Positions 23,277 through 33,073 of a DNA stretch of 64,000 nt are shown in pieces. Origin of the DNA: Mariprofundaceae bacterium (GTDB lineage: Bacteria; Pseudomonadota; Zetaproteobacteria; Mariprofundales; Mariprofundaceae); the NCBI GenBank assembly GCA_021772895.1, contig JAJFLC010000005.1, forward strand, positions 226,392-290,391, given 5' to 3'. Numbering within the stretch: position 1 is the first letter of the stretch; each line of letters starts with the position of its first letter. A program made the position numbers and the translations under genes. Below the pieces are notes generated by a model that was given only the letters and a program-made list of their open reading frames with translations, was not told where the DNA came from and searched no databases.

Positions 23277-24298
23277 GATTTCACCGCTTCCTTTAACTGT
23301 TTAAATTCAGGTTCACTGATGTCCACCAGCATTGGCAGTGAAAGCATATCCAGCCATGCTCTTTCAGCACCCGGTGCATACGTGCCAAGCAATCGACTGA
23401 TTGGCATTGTAACCGGGCGTGCTGCGGTCACATTGTATTCTCGAAGCTGGTTCAGGAAAGAACCTGCCGCTCCGGCAGTCCGAACAATATAACGATAGTG
23501 ATTGCCTTGATGTATACCTGAGACTGGAGCAATTTCGCCACCATCAAACCATGCATCCATTTTATAAGACAGTGCCTCACGCGCATTCAACTCATCATCC
23601 GCCGCTTTCAAACGAACATTTGCCATACCCGCATGCAGATCAGACAGCTGATGATGGCCGACATAACCATCAAGCTGCACAGCGCCATCAGGGTCTCTCA
23701 TTGCCTGAATACGTTCACAAAACCGTTGATCATCGGATGCCAGTATACCGCCATAAGCACCACCCCATGGCTTGGTAGCATAAAAGGAGGTAACCGCTAC
23801 ATCACCAAAACAACCTACAGGCTTTCCATTTAATATGGCACCAGATGCCTGGGCAATATCCTCAATCATAAGACATGGCCAGGCTTCAGCAGCCATCGGC
23901 TCAACCATACCAAATGGATGAACAATGATGACCGCATCAAATGAAACCGCCTGTTTCAATGCCTCATCCCGAAGCAAACGAAGATCTTCCCCACAATCCA
24001 TACAGACAGGCTCCCAGCCCGCAGCCAGAACCGCATAAAGCACCGAGCTACAGGTATAAGCAGGGATGCCAACTCTCTTGCCTCCCGCTTTTCGATCCAG
24101 CACCCTTAATGCCAATGTGATCGCACTGCTTCCTGAATCAACAGCAACAGCACACTTCTTCTGAATTCGCCGGGCAACCTCCTGTTCCAGCAAAACAGTT
24201 TCACCATCCATCGCGACATGCCCCGATTCAACAATGCGAATCAAAGCATCTGAAAATGCCTTTCCAAAAAGAGGCCTGGAGTGAGGAATCATCGACAT
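23264..24298 (-). CDS. DegT/DnrJ/EryC1/StrS sugar aminotransferase
   Basis: A 344-residue fold-type I PLP enzyme. It has GHVAMDGETVLLEQE near the N-terminus, VDSGSSAITLALR (substrate/PLP phosphate region), MIEDIAQASG with the Asp that pairs with the PLP nitrogen, and SFYATKPWGG where Lys forms the Schiff base. The family transaminates keto sugars bound to nucleotides. The Pro after the Lys departs from the common TKxLxxGEGG context, as in a subset. It partners plausibly with the nearby deacetylase and WbqC-like gene in making an amino sugar. Confidence 0.82.
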   Translation of the reverse strand: MSMIPHSRPLFGKAFSDALIRIVESGHVAMDGETVLLEQEVARRIQKKCAVAVDSGSSAITLALRVLDRKAGGKRVGIPAYTCSSVLYAVLAAGWEPVCMDCGEDLRLLRDEALKQAVSFDAVIIVHPFGMVEPMAAEAWPCLMIEDIAQASGAILNGKPVGCFGDVAVTSFYATKPWGGAYGGILASDDQRFCERIQAMRDPDGAVQLDGYVGHHQLSDLHAGMANVRLKAADDELNAREALSYKMDAWFDGGEIAPVSGIHQGNHYRYIVRTAGAAGSFLNQLREYNVTAARPVTMPISRLLGTYAPGAERAWLDMLSLPMLVDISEPEFKQLKEAVKSCIN

Positions 24299-24417
24299 CC
24301 CTTAATAGTCACGTAATGCGGCTATTTTCATGCTGAGCAAGGTGTTTGATGAACACAACAGTGTTTTTTCAAAGCACATAAGCGACAAATAACGTCATAC
24401 AGTACAAAAAGATTCCA

Positions 24418-25029
24418 TCATAAACGCATGCGAACAGGCATAAACCCTTCCGCACAACTGAGTTTGCCCTGCACACCACGGAAATGAGCCGTCGCAAGTG
24501 CAATCTCGACAATATCCAGCTTTACATGGGTTCGTTCCACCTGAGATGCATGCGCTTCAAGCGCTTCTCTTTTGCGTGGCATGGTATCATTAATATCCAT
24601 GAACAATGTCGGATCAAAACCAATGGATGAAGGCGTCTCATAAGCCAATACATTCGGCACATAACGTGTCACTGAATTTGCCACCTGAGCCAAAACCCGA
24701 TGATCCTGATGTGTATCATCACGGTAATTGAGGTAAACTGTGTCTGGCTCTACCGTTTTCACAATCTGTTCAAGTGTATCCATCAAGGCTTTGGCCTGCT
24801 GTGGCAGACAGGTATCCATATAGCCACCCCAGTGAATTTTTTTAATTCCCAAAATTTCGGCTGAGCGTTGTTGCTCAGCTCTGCGTATTTCAGCACGACC
24901 ACCAATATCCCCTTCAGTTGCAACAAAGAGATGGACATCATCACCACGTTTTGCGTGCACAGCAAGTGTGCCACCGCAACCAATTTCAATATCATCCGGG
25001 TGTGGTGCCAGTGCAAGTATCGTGCTCAT
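24418..25029 (-). CDS. PIG-L family deacetylase
   Basis: A 203-residue zinc-dependent N-acetyl-sugar deacetylase. The metal motif is LAPHPDD (His10, Asp13) and the third ligand is His in DDTHQDHR. GCGGTLA and TEGDIGG are typical of the LmbE/BshB group. It probably removes an acetyl group from a GlcNAc-type residue or precursor. Its ATG overlaps the WbqC-like stop (ATGA). Downstream is a 119-bp gap before the aminotransferase with no obvious terminator. Confidence 0.85.
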   Translation of the reverse strand: MSTILALAPHPDDIEIGCGGTLAVHAKRGDDVHLFVATEGDIGGRAEIRRAEQQRSAEILGIKKIHWGGYMDTCLPQQAKALMDTLEQIVKTVEPDTVYLNYRDDTHQDHRVLAQVANSVTRYVPNVLAYETPSSIGFDPTLFMDINDTMPRKREALEAHASQVERTHVKLDIVEIALATAHFRGVQGKLSCAEGFMPVRMRL

Positions 25030-25730
25030 TGTCTCTTTTCTCCCATCTGGAGAATTATCTCCGATGTTGCCGGACCCAGATTAAACAGCATATCGATGAC
25101 CGACAAGTGTGAAATGAATAAACCATGCAGTTGTGGGTAGACCGGGGCCTCTACTTCCTGGAACCACAGTTCAATGCCTGCATCAACAAATTTCTCTCTG
25201 TCCAGATAACTGCGTCCTTCCTGTCCTGAAAGATAAGCGTCACCGCCAAGCTCTTTACACAACAAAATAAGACGCTCTGTCGGGTCGGTTGAGTCCGTTT
25301 CCATCCTGGAAGCCAAATGCAGTGGGGCCTGACAACCCAACATCTCCCCCAGACAACAAATAACAGCTGTATTCAGATCAGCAATCCTCTGCCATGGCTG
25401 TTGCAACACCTCGCGTAATTTTGGCCAATAAAGCTCCAGATACGGCGCTTTAACATAAGCCTGCTCGATCGCTGCTATCTGTTTTCTTGCCCAGTTTGAT
25501 GAACCATTGGGTGCAGCAATGCCCACATCCATAATGTTTTGTGGAAAGCGGTATGACACCGGGACGGTGACCCACTGCGCCCCATGCTGCCCTTTAATCC
25601 GGTTACGGTTCTGCCATTCATTTTTATGATATTGAACCGTATCAAGAATGATAAAAGCATCTGAAATCAGCCATTTATGAAAGAACCCAGCCCACGGAAG
25701 GTAATTAGGCTGATGAATCGTAACCAGCAT
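25026..25730 (-). CDS. WbqC-like family protein
   Basis: A 234-residue protein with the WbqC hallmark opening IHQPNYLPWAGFFHKW, then FIILDTVQYHKNEWQNRNRI, and a late YLSGQEGRSYLD segment. The family occurs in O-antigen and glycan loci, where it is thought to take part in making unusual acylated amino sugars, and it often neighbours PIG-L deacetylases and DegT aminotransferases as here. Its biochemical role is not firmly known. Confidence 0.85.
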   Translation of the reverse strand: MLVTIHQPNYLPWAGFFHKWLISDAFIILDTVQYHKNEWQNRNRIKGQHGAQWVTVPVSYRFPQNIMDVGIAAPNGSSNWARKQIAAIEQAYVKAPYLELYWPKLREVLQQPWQRIADLNTAVICCLGEMLGCQAPLHLASRMETDSTDPTERLILLCKELGGDAYLSGQEGRSYLDREKFVDAGIELWFQEVEAPVYPQLHGLFISHLSVIDMLFNLGPATSEIILQMGEKRQ

Positions 25731-25846
25731 AAACTAGCCTGCCTGCCATGAATGGCCGGAAAATGCATCAGCATTTGTGAGTGGCAAGGAAACCACACTT
25801 TTCCTGACACGATCAACAAGGAAGCAGAGATACTTTTTTCGGGTCA

Positions 25847-27433
25847 TCAATGTCTCACACGCAAAAGAAATGGGTTGGCTTCCATCCGCACACCCTGCTG
25901 GGCTGGAATACGAAGACGCACAACATGTGGCCCTGCCTGTAATTCAAGCGAAGTCACTGTGACGCTATTGTCCAAAGCAAGTGTTGTATGCGCTGCCACC
26001 TTTCCATCTACGATCCATTCACCCCTCAAGCTTAATGAATCTGATACCGGTTTTGATAACAATTCTTTTCTCATCTGCTCTTCAGGCAACCATTCAGAAA
26101 GCCCCGCATAGAGATTCACCTTGCCACTTACGCTACCATCATCACCGGGCAATAACCGTTTACCTGTTTTATCTTTCAGAAACAATGCAGACATCCGAAG
26201 ATTACGTTCTTTCACCATGAACCAGCTTGTATTCCTCCCTTTACGAAGCGCTGTCATCACAGCTTCCGAACCCGTACCGTCTGTCCATACATCCATCGGA
26301 AAGTTACCCAGATATTCTCCCGACTGCCCTTCGGCATGGTAATCTCCGGCCGAAACAGCCCAAATCGGATCTGGATGATAACCAAGCATATAATCCATCA
26401 TGAAACGATCCCACAAACCACCGGGCAATGTATTGTTGTCAGTATCGCCATAAACAGCAGCAAAGGCATCTGCGGTCGGCTCTTCAAACACCCGTCTGCT
26501 GTAAGGCGGTGTATTGAAATGTACGCCCATCGGTCCATCACGCACACCCGATAGTGTCCCAGGGTGTGTCCAGATCACAAACAATCCCTGATCCCTCGCC
26601 GTGTTGATAAAGTCGACATCAGGATCAATCTTTTTCTCCAATAACCATGTGCTTAAGAAAGCAATAAATGATGCCGCCAGAAGCAATGCTACACCCCGCT
26701 TTCTTTTTCGAAGTAATACCATCATCAATATAAAGATTGCAAAAAAACAAATCCCGAGGGATAAATTAAAATTCCCCTTAATATTTCTTAAATCATAACT
26801 CGGCAATGCCTCAACCTGTTCCGGTCGCTCAATGCCGAGCGCAATGATATGACGTTCCGCCTCATGCAAAGTCAAATTCTTAAACGGAATACCGCTCCAG
26901 TAATAACCCGGTGTTGATTCTGTAGCAGCCATGATATGTAAGTCAGGGTACTTGTTGCGCACCCTGTTTAGATCAGCAAAAAATTCATTCAATCCCGTTT
27001 CATACAGCGATGGATGCTCCTGAGATACACCAATCAATTGTGGAACCGGATCCAGTCCGAATTTAATGGTGTACCGATCATGCTCACCAAATACCAAGGT
27101 CTGAATACCTCGTTTTTTTGCCAATCCCACCAGTGTATCCATATCATGCTGACCATCAGAATGGTTGCTTCTCACATCAAGAAGCACACGCCTTGAATCA
27201 GGAACATTACCTAAATCATCCATCGCAATACGGTTGGGAAGTTTTTCTTTTTTAAATGAGCTTTCTTGTTTGGAAAAGACATCCGCAGACTTCTCCACCG
27301 AAGGTTCAGAGAGATGGGCACTCGCATCAATCATACGTTTTAATTCTTCAAGACTCACATCCCTAGCATGAATACCCTGAGCCGTGAAAAACAAAACACT
27401 AAAAAATACCACGCATAAAAATCTATTCATCAT
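25847..27433 (-). CDS. Membrane-anchored PHP-domain-like protein
   Basis: A 528-residue protein from ATG 27433, with a signal peptide (FLCVVFFSVLFFTAQGIHA). A PHP-type metal-dependent phosphoesterase fold follows: SNHSDGQHD, then LVFGEHDR, a WTHPGT His, and SAGDYHAEG as a late D-x-H pair. The first His of the usual HxH is Arg (VRSNHSDG). Two hydrophobic helices (around residues 205-255) interrupt the domain, so the enzyme probably sits at the outer face of the inner membrane. The C-terminal ~130 residues are beta-rich. It lies in the glycan locus, overlapping the upstream GT4 gene by 11 bp. The substrate is unknown. Confidence 0.65.
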   Translation of the reverse strand: MMNRFLCVVFFSVLFFTAQGIHARDVSLEELKRMIDASAHLSEPSVEKSADVFSKQESSFKKEKLPNRIAMDDLGNVPDSRRVLLDVRSNHSDGQHDMDTLVGLAKKRGIQTLVFGEHDRYTIKFGLDPVPQLIGVSQEHPSLYETGLNEFFADLNRVRNKYPDLHIMAATESTPGYYWSGIPFKNLTLHEAERHIIALGIERPEQVEALPSYDLRNIKGNFNLSLGICFFAIFILMMVLLRKRKRGVALLLAASFIAFLSTWLLEKKIDPDVDFINTARDQGLFVIWTHPGTLSGVRDGPMGVHFNTPPYSRRVFEEPTADAFAAVYGDTDNNTLPGGLWDRFMMDYMLGYHPDPIWAVSAGDYHAEGQSGEYLGNFPMDVWTDGTGSEAVMTALRKGRNTSWFMVKERNLRMSALFLKDKTGKRLLPGDDGSVSGKVNLYAGLSEWLPEEQMRKELLSKPVSDSLSLRGEWIVDGKVAAHTTLALDNSVTVTSLELQAGPHVVRLRIPAQQGVRMEANPFLLRVRH

Positions 27434-28559
27434 CACGGCCCTGCCCATATACTTCTGCCAACCCATCAATCATTTTTTTCACCGAATAATTCTCTGCTCT
27501 CAAACGTGCATGTTCCCGTATCATCGGGCTCCATTCGGAAAGCAAGGCTTGCGCCACCTCTTCAGCATCATCGGCACGCACCACGCAGCCCACTTCATCA
27601 TCCACCAACTCGCTCAAACCGCACACATCACTCACCACACAGGGAAGCGAAGCCGCAAAAGCTTCCACAACAGCCCGACCCATGCCTTCATTATGAGAGA
27701 GCAGTACAAAACAGCGTGCATCTGCAAGATAGACAAGTGGATCAGTCCAGCCTGCAAAACAGATATTTTCAGCCACCCCCAATTCAGTCGCCAACGATTC
27801 AAGCATCTCCCGCTCACCGCCGTCACCAACAATCGCGAGTCGGGCATCAGGCCTGACTTTACAGACTTCTGCCCACGCACAAATCAACCGTTCCATGCCT
27901 TTCACCGGCACCAACCGACCCACTGAAACCGCATCCCATTGATATTGCCCTTCGCTGTTTCCCCTGATCTGATCGACCTGCCTGCTAATGAAATCAACAT
28001 CCACACCGCTGGGAATAACATGCCACTGCCTGACCGTTCCTATCCCCAGTTTAAGATGATCATCCATCTCGGCTTTTGTAAGTGCAATCAAGGCATCCGT
28101 TCTCCGGGCCATCCAGCGCTCAATGGCAATAAACAGCTTTGTTTTCATCACGCCAAAATAACCGTGAAAAATATGTCCATGTGGCGTATGTACAATTTTT
28201 GTCTGGCCACCACTGGCGGCCAGGCGTCCCAATACCCCTGCCTTGGAAGTATGGGTATGCACCACATCAAACCCTTCACCTGCCAACTTGGAAATTTCCC
28301 GATAAGCCAGCCAATCATGCATCCCCAAACTCCGTTTCAGCGATGGCAATAAACAAGTCCGGCCACCCGCCAATCGAAACGCCTCAAGTCCCTCTGCGAC
28401 ACAATGCAACTCATCAGCAGACATATCTGACTCTTCACTCAACCCCGTTACCAGAAGCACATCGTGCCCCTGTTTCACCTGTTCACAGGCAGAAATCAAT
28501 GTGTTAACCGCCGAGCCTCCACGATCCATGCGTGTAATCAGGTGTAAAATTTTCATCAA
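27423..28559 (-). CDS. Glycosyltransferase family 4
   Basis: A 378-residue GT-B enzyme. It opens with ILHLITRMDRGGSAVNT, the nucleotide-sugar GT4 N-lobe; VSVGRLVPVKGMERLI starts the C-lobe; and SHNEGMGRAVVEAFAASLP is the EX7E donor-binding motif with a Gly-Met-Gly-Arg variant. It transfers an activated sugar to the lipid-linked glycan at the cytoplasmic face. Its ATG overlaps the stop of the next upstream GT4 by 4 bp. Confidence 0.88.
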   Translation of the reverse strand: MMKILHLITRMDRGGSAVNTLISACEQVKQGHDVLLVTGLSEESDMSADELHCVAEGLEAFRLAGGRTCLLPSLKRSLGMHDWLAYREISKLAGEGFDVVHTHTSKAGVLGRLAASGGQTKIVHTPHGHIFHGYFGVMKTKLFIAIERWMARRTDALIALTKAEMDDHLKLGIGTVRQWHVIPSGVDVDFISRQVDQIRGNSEGQYQWDAVSVGRLVPVKGMERLICAWAEVCKVRPDARLAIVGDGGEREMLESLATELGVAENICFAGWTDPLVYLADARCFVLLSHNEGMGRAVVEAFAASLPCVVSDVCGLSELVDDEVGCVVRADDAEEVAQALLSEWSPMIREHARLRAENYSVKKMIDGLAEVYGQGRDDE

Positions 28560-29740
28560 TGTCTCAAAGATTCAACGACCTGAAGAAAATCAACATCATG
28601 GTGCTGCCATGCATATTTTTTCTCGACGGCATGCCTAAGCTCATGTCTACGTAAATACCGTGACAGATCATCACTTTGGGCTTCCTTAAATAGCACACGT
28701 ACCGTGTTTGCTAAAGCCTCTGCCGACACCGCATCCGCCAGCCGATTAAAAGGTAAAGAAGGCACCACCTCTTTATTCGCTGTCACCGGTGTTGCGACCA
28801 CAGGAAGCCCACAGGCATTGGCTTCGAGTGTCACCAGCCCAAACCCCTCCAAATCACGTGTTGGAAGCATAAACAGATCCGCCGCAATCAGGCGTTGTTG
28901 AACAGCTTCTTCCGCCAGGTAGCCCGTAAATTCAACTCTATCTGCAACCTCTAACTGACTGGCAAGCTCCTGGAGTGGCTGTAGCAACTCTCCACGCCCT
29001 ATCACGCACCAGCGCAGCTCGGGCATTTCCTCTTTTAGGATCGCAGCAGCCTTCACCAACAAATCAACGCCTGTACGCTCCACAAGATTTCGAAGGGTGA
29101 TTACAACCGGGCCATCCCATTGCAAAGCATGGCGCAATTCGTCCCGCCGCTCAAAAACAGCGATTTCCGGCACATCAACACCGCCCGATGCAATCGTAAT
29201 CAGGTTCTTGTCAATTTGAAAAAAATCAGAAAGGCGTTTTTGCATAAAATGGCTCAGCACAAGAAACCTGTCCGCAGAACGGTAAACCTTTCTCTCCAGT
29301 CTTCTCATAGCGAATCCGGCTAAACGATGTTTAAAACCACCCTTTTTACCATACCGGGTCGCATATTCTTCAAACGCAAAAGAGTGGCAAACCTGCAACC
29401 GTGGCAAGTTACAACCTGCCTTTAACAATGCCCACATGATAAATGGCTGCTCAGCCACAACAGCATCAAAACGACCTGCATATTTATGCCACCAGACAGC
29501 CGCACCCTTTTTCAATTGTTGAAGTCCAGCCGTTCCCCGATCCCCTGTATAAAGGAGCCGGTGTTCCACTACCCTACCATCCAGTTTCATTGTTAAAGCT
29601 GCATCAGGATCAGGCTGCCTCGTTAACACCGTCACTCCATACCCGGAATCTCTCAATGCACGAATATGATGCACAAGCATTCGCTCCGCACCGCCATGCA
29701 CCTGCTCTGCTGAAACATCAGAAACAACAAGAATGTTCAT
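28556..29740 (-). CDS. Glycosyltransferase family 4
   Basis: A GT-B enzyme of about 394 residues when started at ATG 29740 (MNILVVSDVSAEQVHGGAE); an ATG at 29755 would overlap the asnB-like gene. The N-lobe has VHGGAERMLVHHIRAL, the C-lobe starts VITLRNLVERTGVDLL, and the donor site is TRDLEGFGLVTLEANACGLP (EX7E). The RNLVERTGVD segment is typical of mannosyl/glucosyl GT4 enzymes. It lies immediately downstream of the asparagine-synthase-like gene. Confidence 0.87.
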   Translation of the reverse strand: MNILVVSDVSAEQVHGGAERMLVHHIRALRDSGYGVTVLTRQPDPDAALTMKLDGRVVEHRLLYTGDRGTAGLQQLKKGAAVWWHKYAGRFDAVVAEQPFIMWALLKAGCNLPRLQVCHSFAFEEYATRYGKKGGFKHRLAGFAMRRLERKVYRSADRFLVLSHFMQKRLSDFFQIDKNLITIASGGVDVPEIAVFERRDELRHALQWDGPVVITLRNLVERTGVDLLVKAAAILKEEMPELRWCVIGRGELLQPLQELASQLEVADRVEFTGYLAEEAVQQRLIAADLFMLPTRDLEGFGLVTLEANACGLPVVATPVTANKEVVPSLPFNRLADAVSAEALANTVRVLFKEAQSDDLSRYLRRHELRHAVEKKYAWQHHDVDFLQVVESLRH

Positions 29741-29744
29741 GCGC

Positions 29745-31667
29745 TTAACTGACATAAGCATCCCGCAACGATTCATCCAGCGATGACCAGTTATGCTGTT
29801 GCATCCAGCGATCCATAATCAGCAAACCCCATAATATATCTGAGCGATCATGGCCTTGCTGATGGGCTTGCCACTGAGCCCGAATAAATTCAGGACGAAT
29901 CAGTCCGGCCAATGGTTTACCTTCAATCATAGCCCGGATTTCATCTGCCAGTTCATGATGAAGCCAGTGTTTCACCGGCGCCATAAACCCTTGCTTGGGC
30001 CTGTACACCACATCATCAGGAAGTTGATGCGCTGCAATTTTTTTCAGCATGATTTTCAACTTCTCCTGCCATGGCCACCCGGCAACCTTGCTATCTGCTC
30101 TTAGTGTCAAAACAAATGATAACAACCGTGTATCAAGAAATGGTGCACGCAACTCCAACGCATGTGCCATGCTCATGCGATCTCCGACAGCAAGCAGATC
30201 ATCAGGAAGGTAAGTAAGAAGATCGTAAGCCATAGCACCATTTACAGGACCAAAACGGTCAAGCAGGCTTGCAAAGCCGCCCATCGCTGTAATCGCAGAA
30301 GGCCACCGCCTCTGCCCCTCAGCACATCGCACATCGGCAGAGTCGACACTTAACATCTCAGATACAGGTGCATCTGTGGTCTGCATCCACATGCGATAAG
30401 CATCCGCATCACTCATGTCCAGCCCTTGCAAAAAACGCCGCAGACGCCCGCGTAAATTCCTGCTTGATCCACTATCCCCGAGTGCCGATACCATATGACG
30501 CATCAGACCCTGACCTGGAAGTTTTTTTAATCGTCCATGCCATGCCATGCCAAGATAACGTGGATAGCCACCAAAAACCTCATCACCGCCCACGCCGGAA
30601 AGTGCCACATCCACATGTGGTTTGGCTGCCTGACTGATCAGATAAGTCGGTAACGCTGCCGTATTCATCACCGGCTGATCAAAAGCACCTGCCAGATCGT
30701 CAAGCGTCTGATGGGCATCTGCCACGACCTCCAGCACCTGATGTTCACTACCAATATGATCAGCCACACGGCGTGCAAAATCGCTCTCATCATAATCCGG
30801 GCTGGCATCAGAAAAGCGAACAGTAAAAGTATGTAATGGTTGATTGGATTGCCGCGCAAGTGAAGCGGCAATAAGAGATGAATCCACACCGCCGGAAAGA
30901 AAAATACCCAGCGGTTTATCCGATATCATGCGAGAAGAAAAAGCGTGATCCAAAAGGTTTTCGACCTCACCCTCGATCTCTTCAGGCACCATGTCCTGTG
31001 GCTGATCTGTCTCAGGCAGAAAAAAGTAACGCCGGACGTTCAATGTTTCGCCCTTAGCAGCTACGGCATAACACCCGGCAGGTAGTTGGCTAACTTCCTG
31101 ATAAAGGGTTTCAGGTGCTTCGATACGCATATCGCGCAATAAATCCGTCACCGCATGAATGTTGGGCGTAAGACTCCAATCACCTTTTTCAAATGCATGC
31201 AGTGTTGAAGCCAGGCCTGTGCGCCCATTCTGCTCACAAATAAACAACGGCTTTTCTCCAAATGGATCACGGGCCACGATCAACAACTCACCCCGCGCAT
31301 CCCATAAAACGATGGAAAACATGCCGTCAAGCAAAGCAAACATACCCATACCAAACTTACGATAAAGATGTGGCAATACCTCGGTATCGGATTCCGATAC
31401 AAACGCAACACCATCTTTCTCCAGCTCTTTTCTCAGCTCTCTGTAGTTATAAATACAACCGTTAAACAGGACTGTAAGATCATCTGCAATAAATGGCTGC
31501 CGCCCGCTTTCATCCGGGCCGATAATCGAAAGACGATGATGAATAGCTGAAAATGATTCGGAAAACCACTCTCCACAATCATCCGGACCACGCTGCTTCA
31601 CAGCTTCGGCCATGGCTGTTATTTCGCGTCTGGCTGTGCGCCCGCAAACAGCTACAAAACCACACAT
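29745..31667 (-). CDS. asnB: Asparagine synthase-like glutamine amidotransferase
   Basis: A 640-residue two-domain enzyme: an N-terminal Ntn glutaminase (MCGFVAV, catalytic Cys2) with RGPDD, and a C-terminal ATP-pyrophosphatase domain with the SGGVDSS loop and VDVALSGVGGDEVFGGYPRY (in part). In glycan loci such AsnB-like proteins are thought to amidate uronic acids or another carboxylate rather than make free asparagine. The UDP-glucose dehydrogenase and uronate epimerase nearby would supply such a substrate; this is inference. The length fits the exosortase/capsule-type AsnB group (~630). Confidence 0.87.
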   Translation of the reverse strand: MCGFVAVCGRTARREITAMAEAVKQRGPDDCGEWFSESFSAIHHRLSIIGPDESGRQPFIADDLTVLFNGCIYNYRELRKELEKDGVAFVSESDTEVLPHLYRKFGMGMFALLDGMFSIVLWDARGELLIVARDPFGEKPLFICEQNGRTGLASTLHAFEKGDWSLTPNIHAVTDLLRDMRIEAPETLYQEVSQLPAGCYAVAAKGETLNVRRYFFLPETDQPQDMVPEEIEGEVENLLDHAFSSRMISDKPLGIFLSGGVDSSLIAASLARQSNQPLHTFTVRFSDASPDYDESDFARRVADHIGSEHQVLEVVADAHQTLDDLAGAFDQPVMNTAALPTYLISQAAKPHVDVALSGVGGDEVFGGYPRYLGMAWHGRLKKLPGQGLMRHMVSALGDSGSSRNLRGRLRRFLQGLDMSDADAYRMWMQTTDAPVSEMLSVDSADVRCAEGQRRWPSAITAMGGFASLLDRFGPVNGAMAYDLLTYLPDDLLAVGDRMSMAHALELRAPFLDTRLLSFVLTLRADSKVAGWPWQEKLKIMLKKIAAHQLPDDVVYRPKQGFMAPVKHWLHHELADEIRAMIEGKPLAGLIRPEFIRAQWQAHQQGHDRSDILWGLLIMDRWMQQHNWSSLDESLRDAYVS

Positions 31668-31750
31668 AAATATTTGATCCCACGCTTATTCATTACCAAA
31701 AAAGATTCTGACAAACAGGCCCCGGCAGACCGCTCACATAGCCTAAACAT

Positions 31751-33070
31751 CTACAGCGTCTTGCCTCGGCCAATACCAACAATGGTAAAACCATACTCTG
31801 CCATTTCTTCTGCGTTATAGATGTTACGAGCGTCAAAAATAAGACGACCTCGCATACGTTCAGAGAGCTTATTCCAATCAGGTTCGCGAAAAGTGAGCCA
31901 CTCAGTAATAACCACCAGCACATCAGCGCTTTCTGTTGCAGCCATTGGGTCGTTACAAAATTCAATGCTCTCGCCCCAAATATCACGACAAACGCCCATC
32001 GCAGCAGGGTCAAACACAGAAACTTCCACATCTGCATCAAGTAACGCATTGATAACATCAATACTGGGCGCTTCACGCATATCGTCTGTACCCGGCTTAA
32101 ATGCCAAACCCCAAATAGCTACCCTGGGTTTTTCGATTTTCAATTCTTCTATGCCCTTAATAATACGATCTATAAACCACTGACGTTGCGAAATGTTTAC
32201 TTCATGTGCTGCTTCCACCATATGTGCTTTCAAACCATGTTCACGCGTAGTCACCATCAATGCTTTAACATCTTTAGGAAAGCATGAACCGCCATAACCA
32301 ATGCCAGCATAGAGAAAGTGAGGCCCGATACGCGGATCAGAACCAATACCATGACGTACTTTCTCAATATCAGCATCAACCACTTCACAAAGCCGTGCCA
32401 AATCATTCATAAATGAGATTCGCACTGCCAGCATACAGTTAGCAGCATATTTAGTCAGTTCGGCAGAACGACGATCCATCACCTGCATGCGATCCCGGTT
32501 GCGATTAAATGGTGCATAAATACGGCGCAACAATGTTTCAGATTCATCGTTTTCCACACCAATAACAATTCGATCCGGTTTCAAAAAATCATTAAGTGCC
32601 GCTCCTTCCCGCAAAAATTCAGGATTAAATGCAACGTTTAAGGAAACACCCCGTGACTTCGCAATCGGTGCAATCGTTTCTTCCACCATATCACTGGTTC
32701 CCACTGGAACCGTTGACTTCACTACGACAAGACAAGTATCTGGTGCATATTCACCGATGCTTTCAGAAGCTTTTTTCACATAAGAGAGGTCTGCTTCACC
32801 AGCTTCTCCGGGTGGGGTTCCAACCGCAATAAAAACTGCTTCGGCATCTGCACATCTGAAAAAATCAGACCTGAAAGAGAGTCTTCCTGCATCGCTGTTT
32901 CTCGCCACAATGGTTTCAAGACCCGGCTCATGGATGGGTATCGCCCCATCATTGAGCATATCAATTTTACTTTTATCTATATCGATACATACCACATCAT
33001 GACCGACTTCCGCCAGACAAGCTGCCGTAACAAGTCCAACATAACCGCTACCAACAACATGAATACGCAT
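31751..33070 (-). CDS. ugd: UDP-glucose 6-dehydrogenase
   Basis: A 439-residue NAD-dependent enzyme that oxidises UDP-glucose to UDP-glucuronate. It has VVGSGYVGLVTAACLAEVGH (Rossmann), FNPEFLREGAAL, GIGYGGSCFPKDVKAL with the catalytic Cys, and WGLAFKPGTDDMREAPS. It feeds the UDP-glucuronate 4-epimerase encoded 1.8 kb downstream in transcription terms, upstream by coordinate order. An 84-bp gap separates it from the asnB-like gene. Confidence 0.93.
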   Translation of the reverse strand: MRIHVVGSGYVGLVTAACLAEVGHDVVCIDIDKSKIDMLNDGAIPIHEPGLETIVARNSDAGRLSFRSDFFRCADAEAVFIAVGTPPGEAGEADLSYVKKASESIGEYAPDTCLVVVKSTVPVGTSDMVEETIAPIAKSRGVSLNVAFNPEFLREGAALNDFLKPDRIVIGVENDESETLLRRIYAPFNRNRDRMQVMDRRSAELTKYAANCMLAVRISFMNDLARLCEVVDADIEKVRHGIGSDPRIGPHFLYAGIGYGGSCFPKDVKALMVTTREHGLKAHMVEAAHEVNISQRQWFIDRIIKGIEELKIEKPRVAIWGLAFKPGTDDMREAPSIDVINALLDADVEVSVFDPAAMGVCRDIWGESIEFCNDPMAATESADVLVVITEWLTFREPDWNKLSERMRGRLIFDARNIYNAEEMAEYGFTIVGIGRGKTL

Positions 33071-33073
33071 AAA

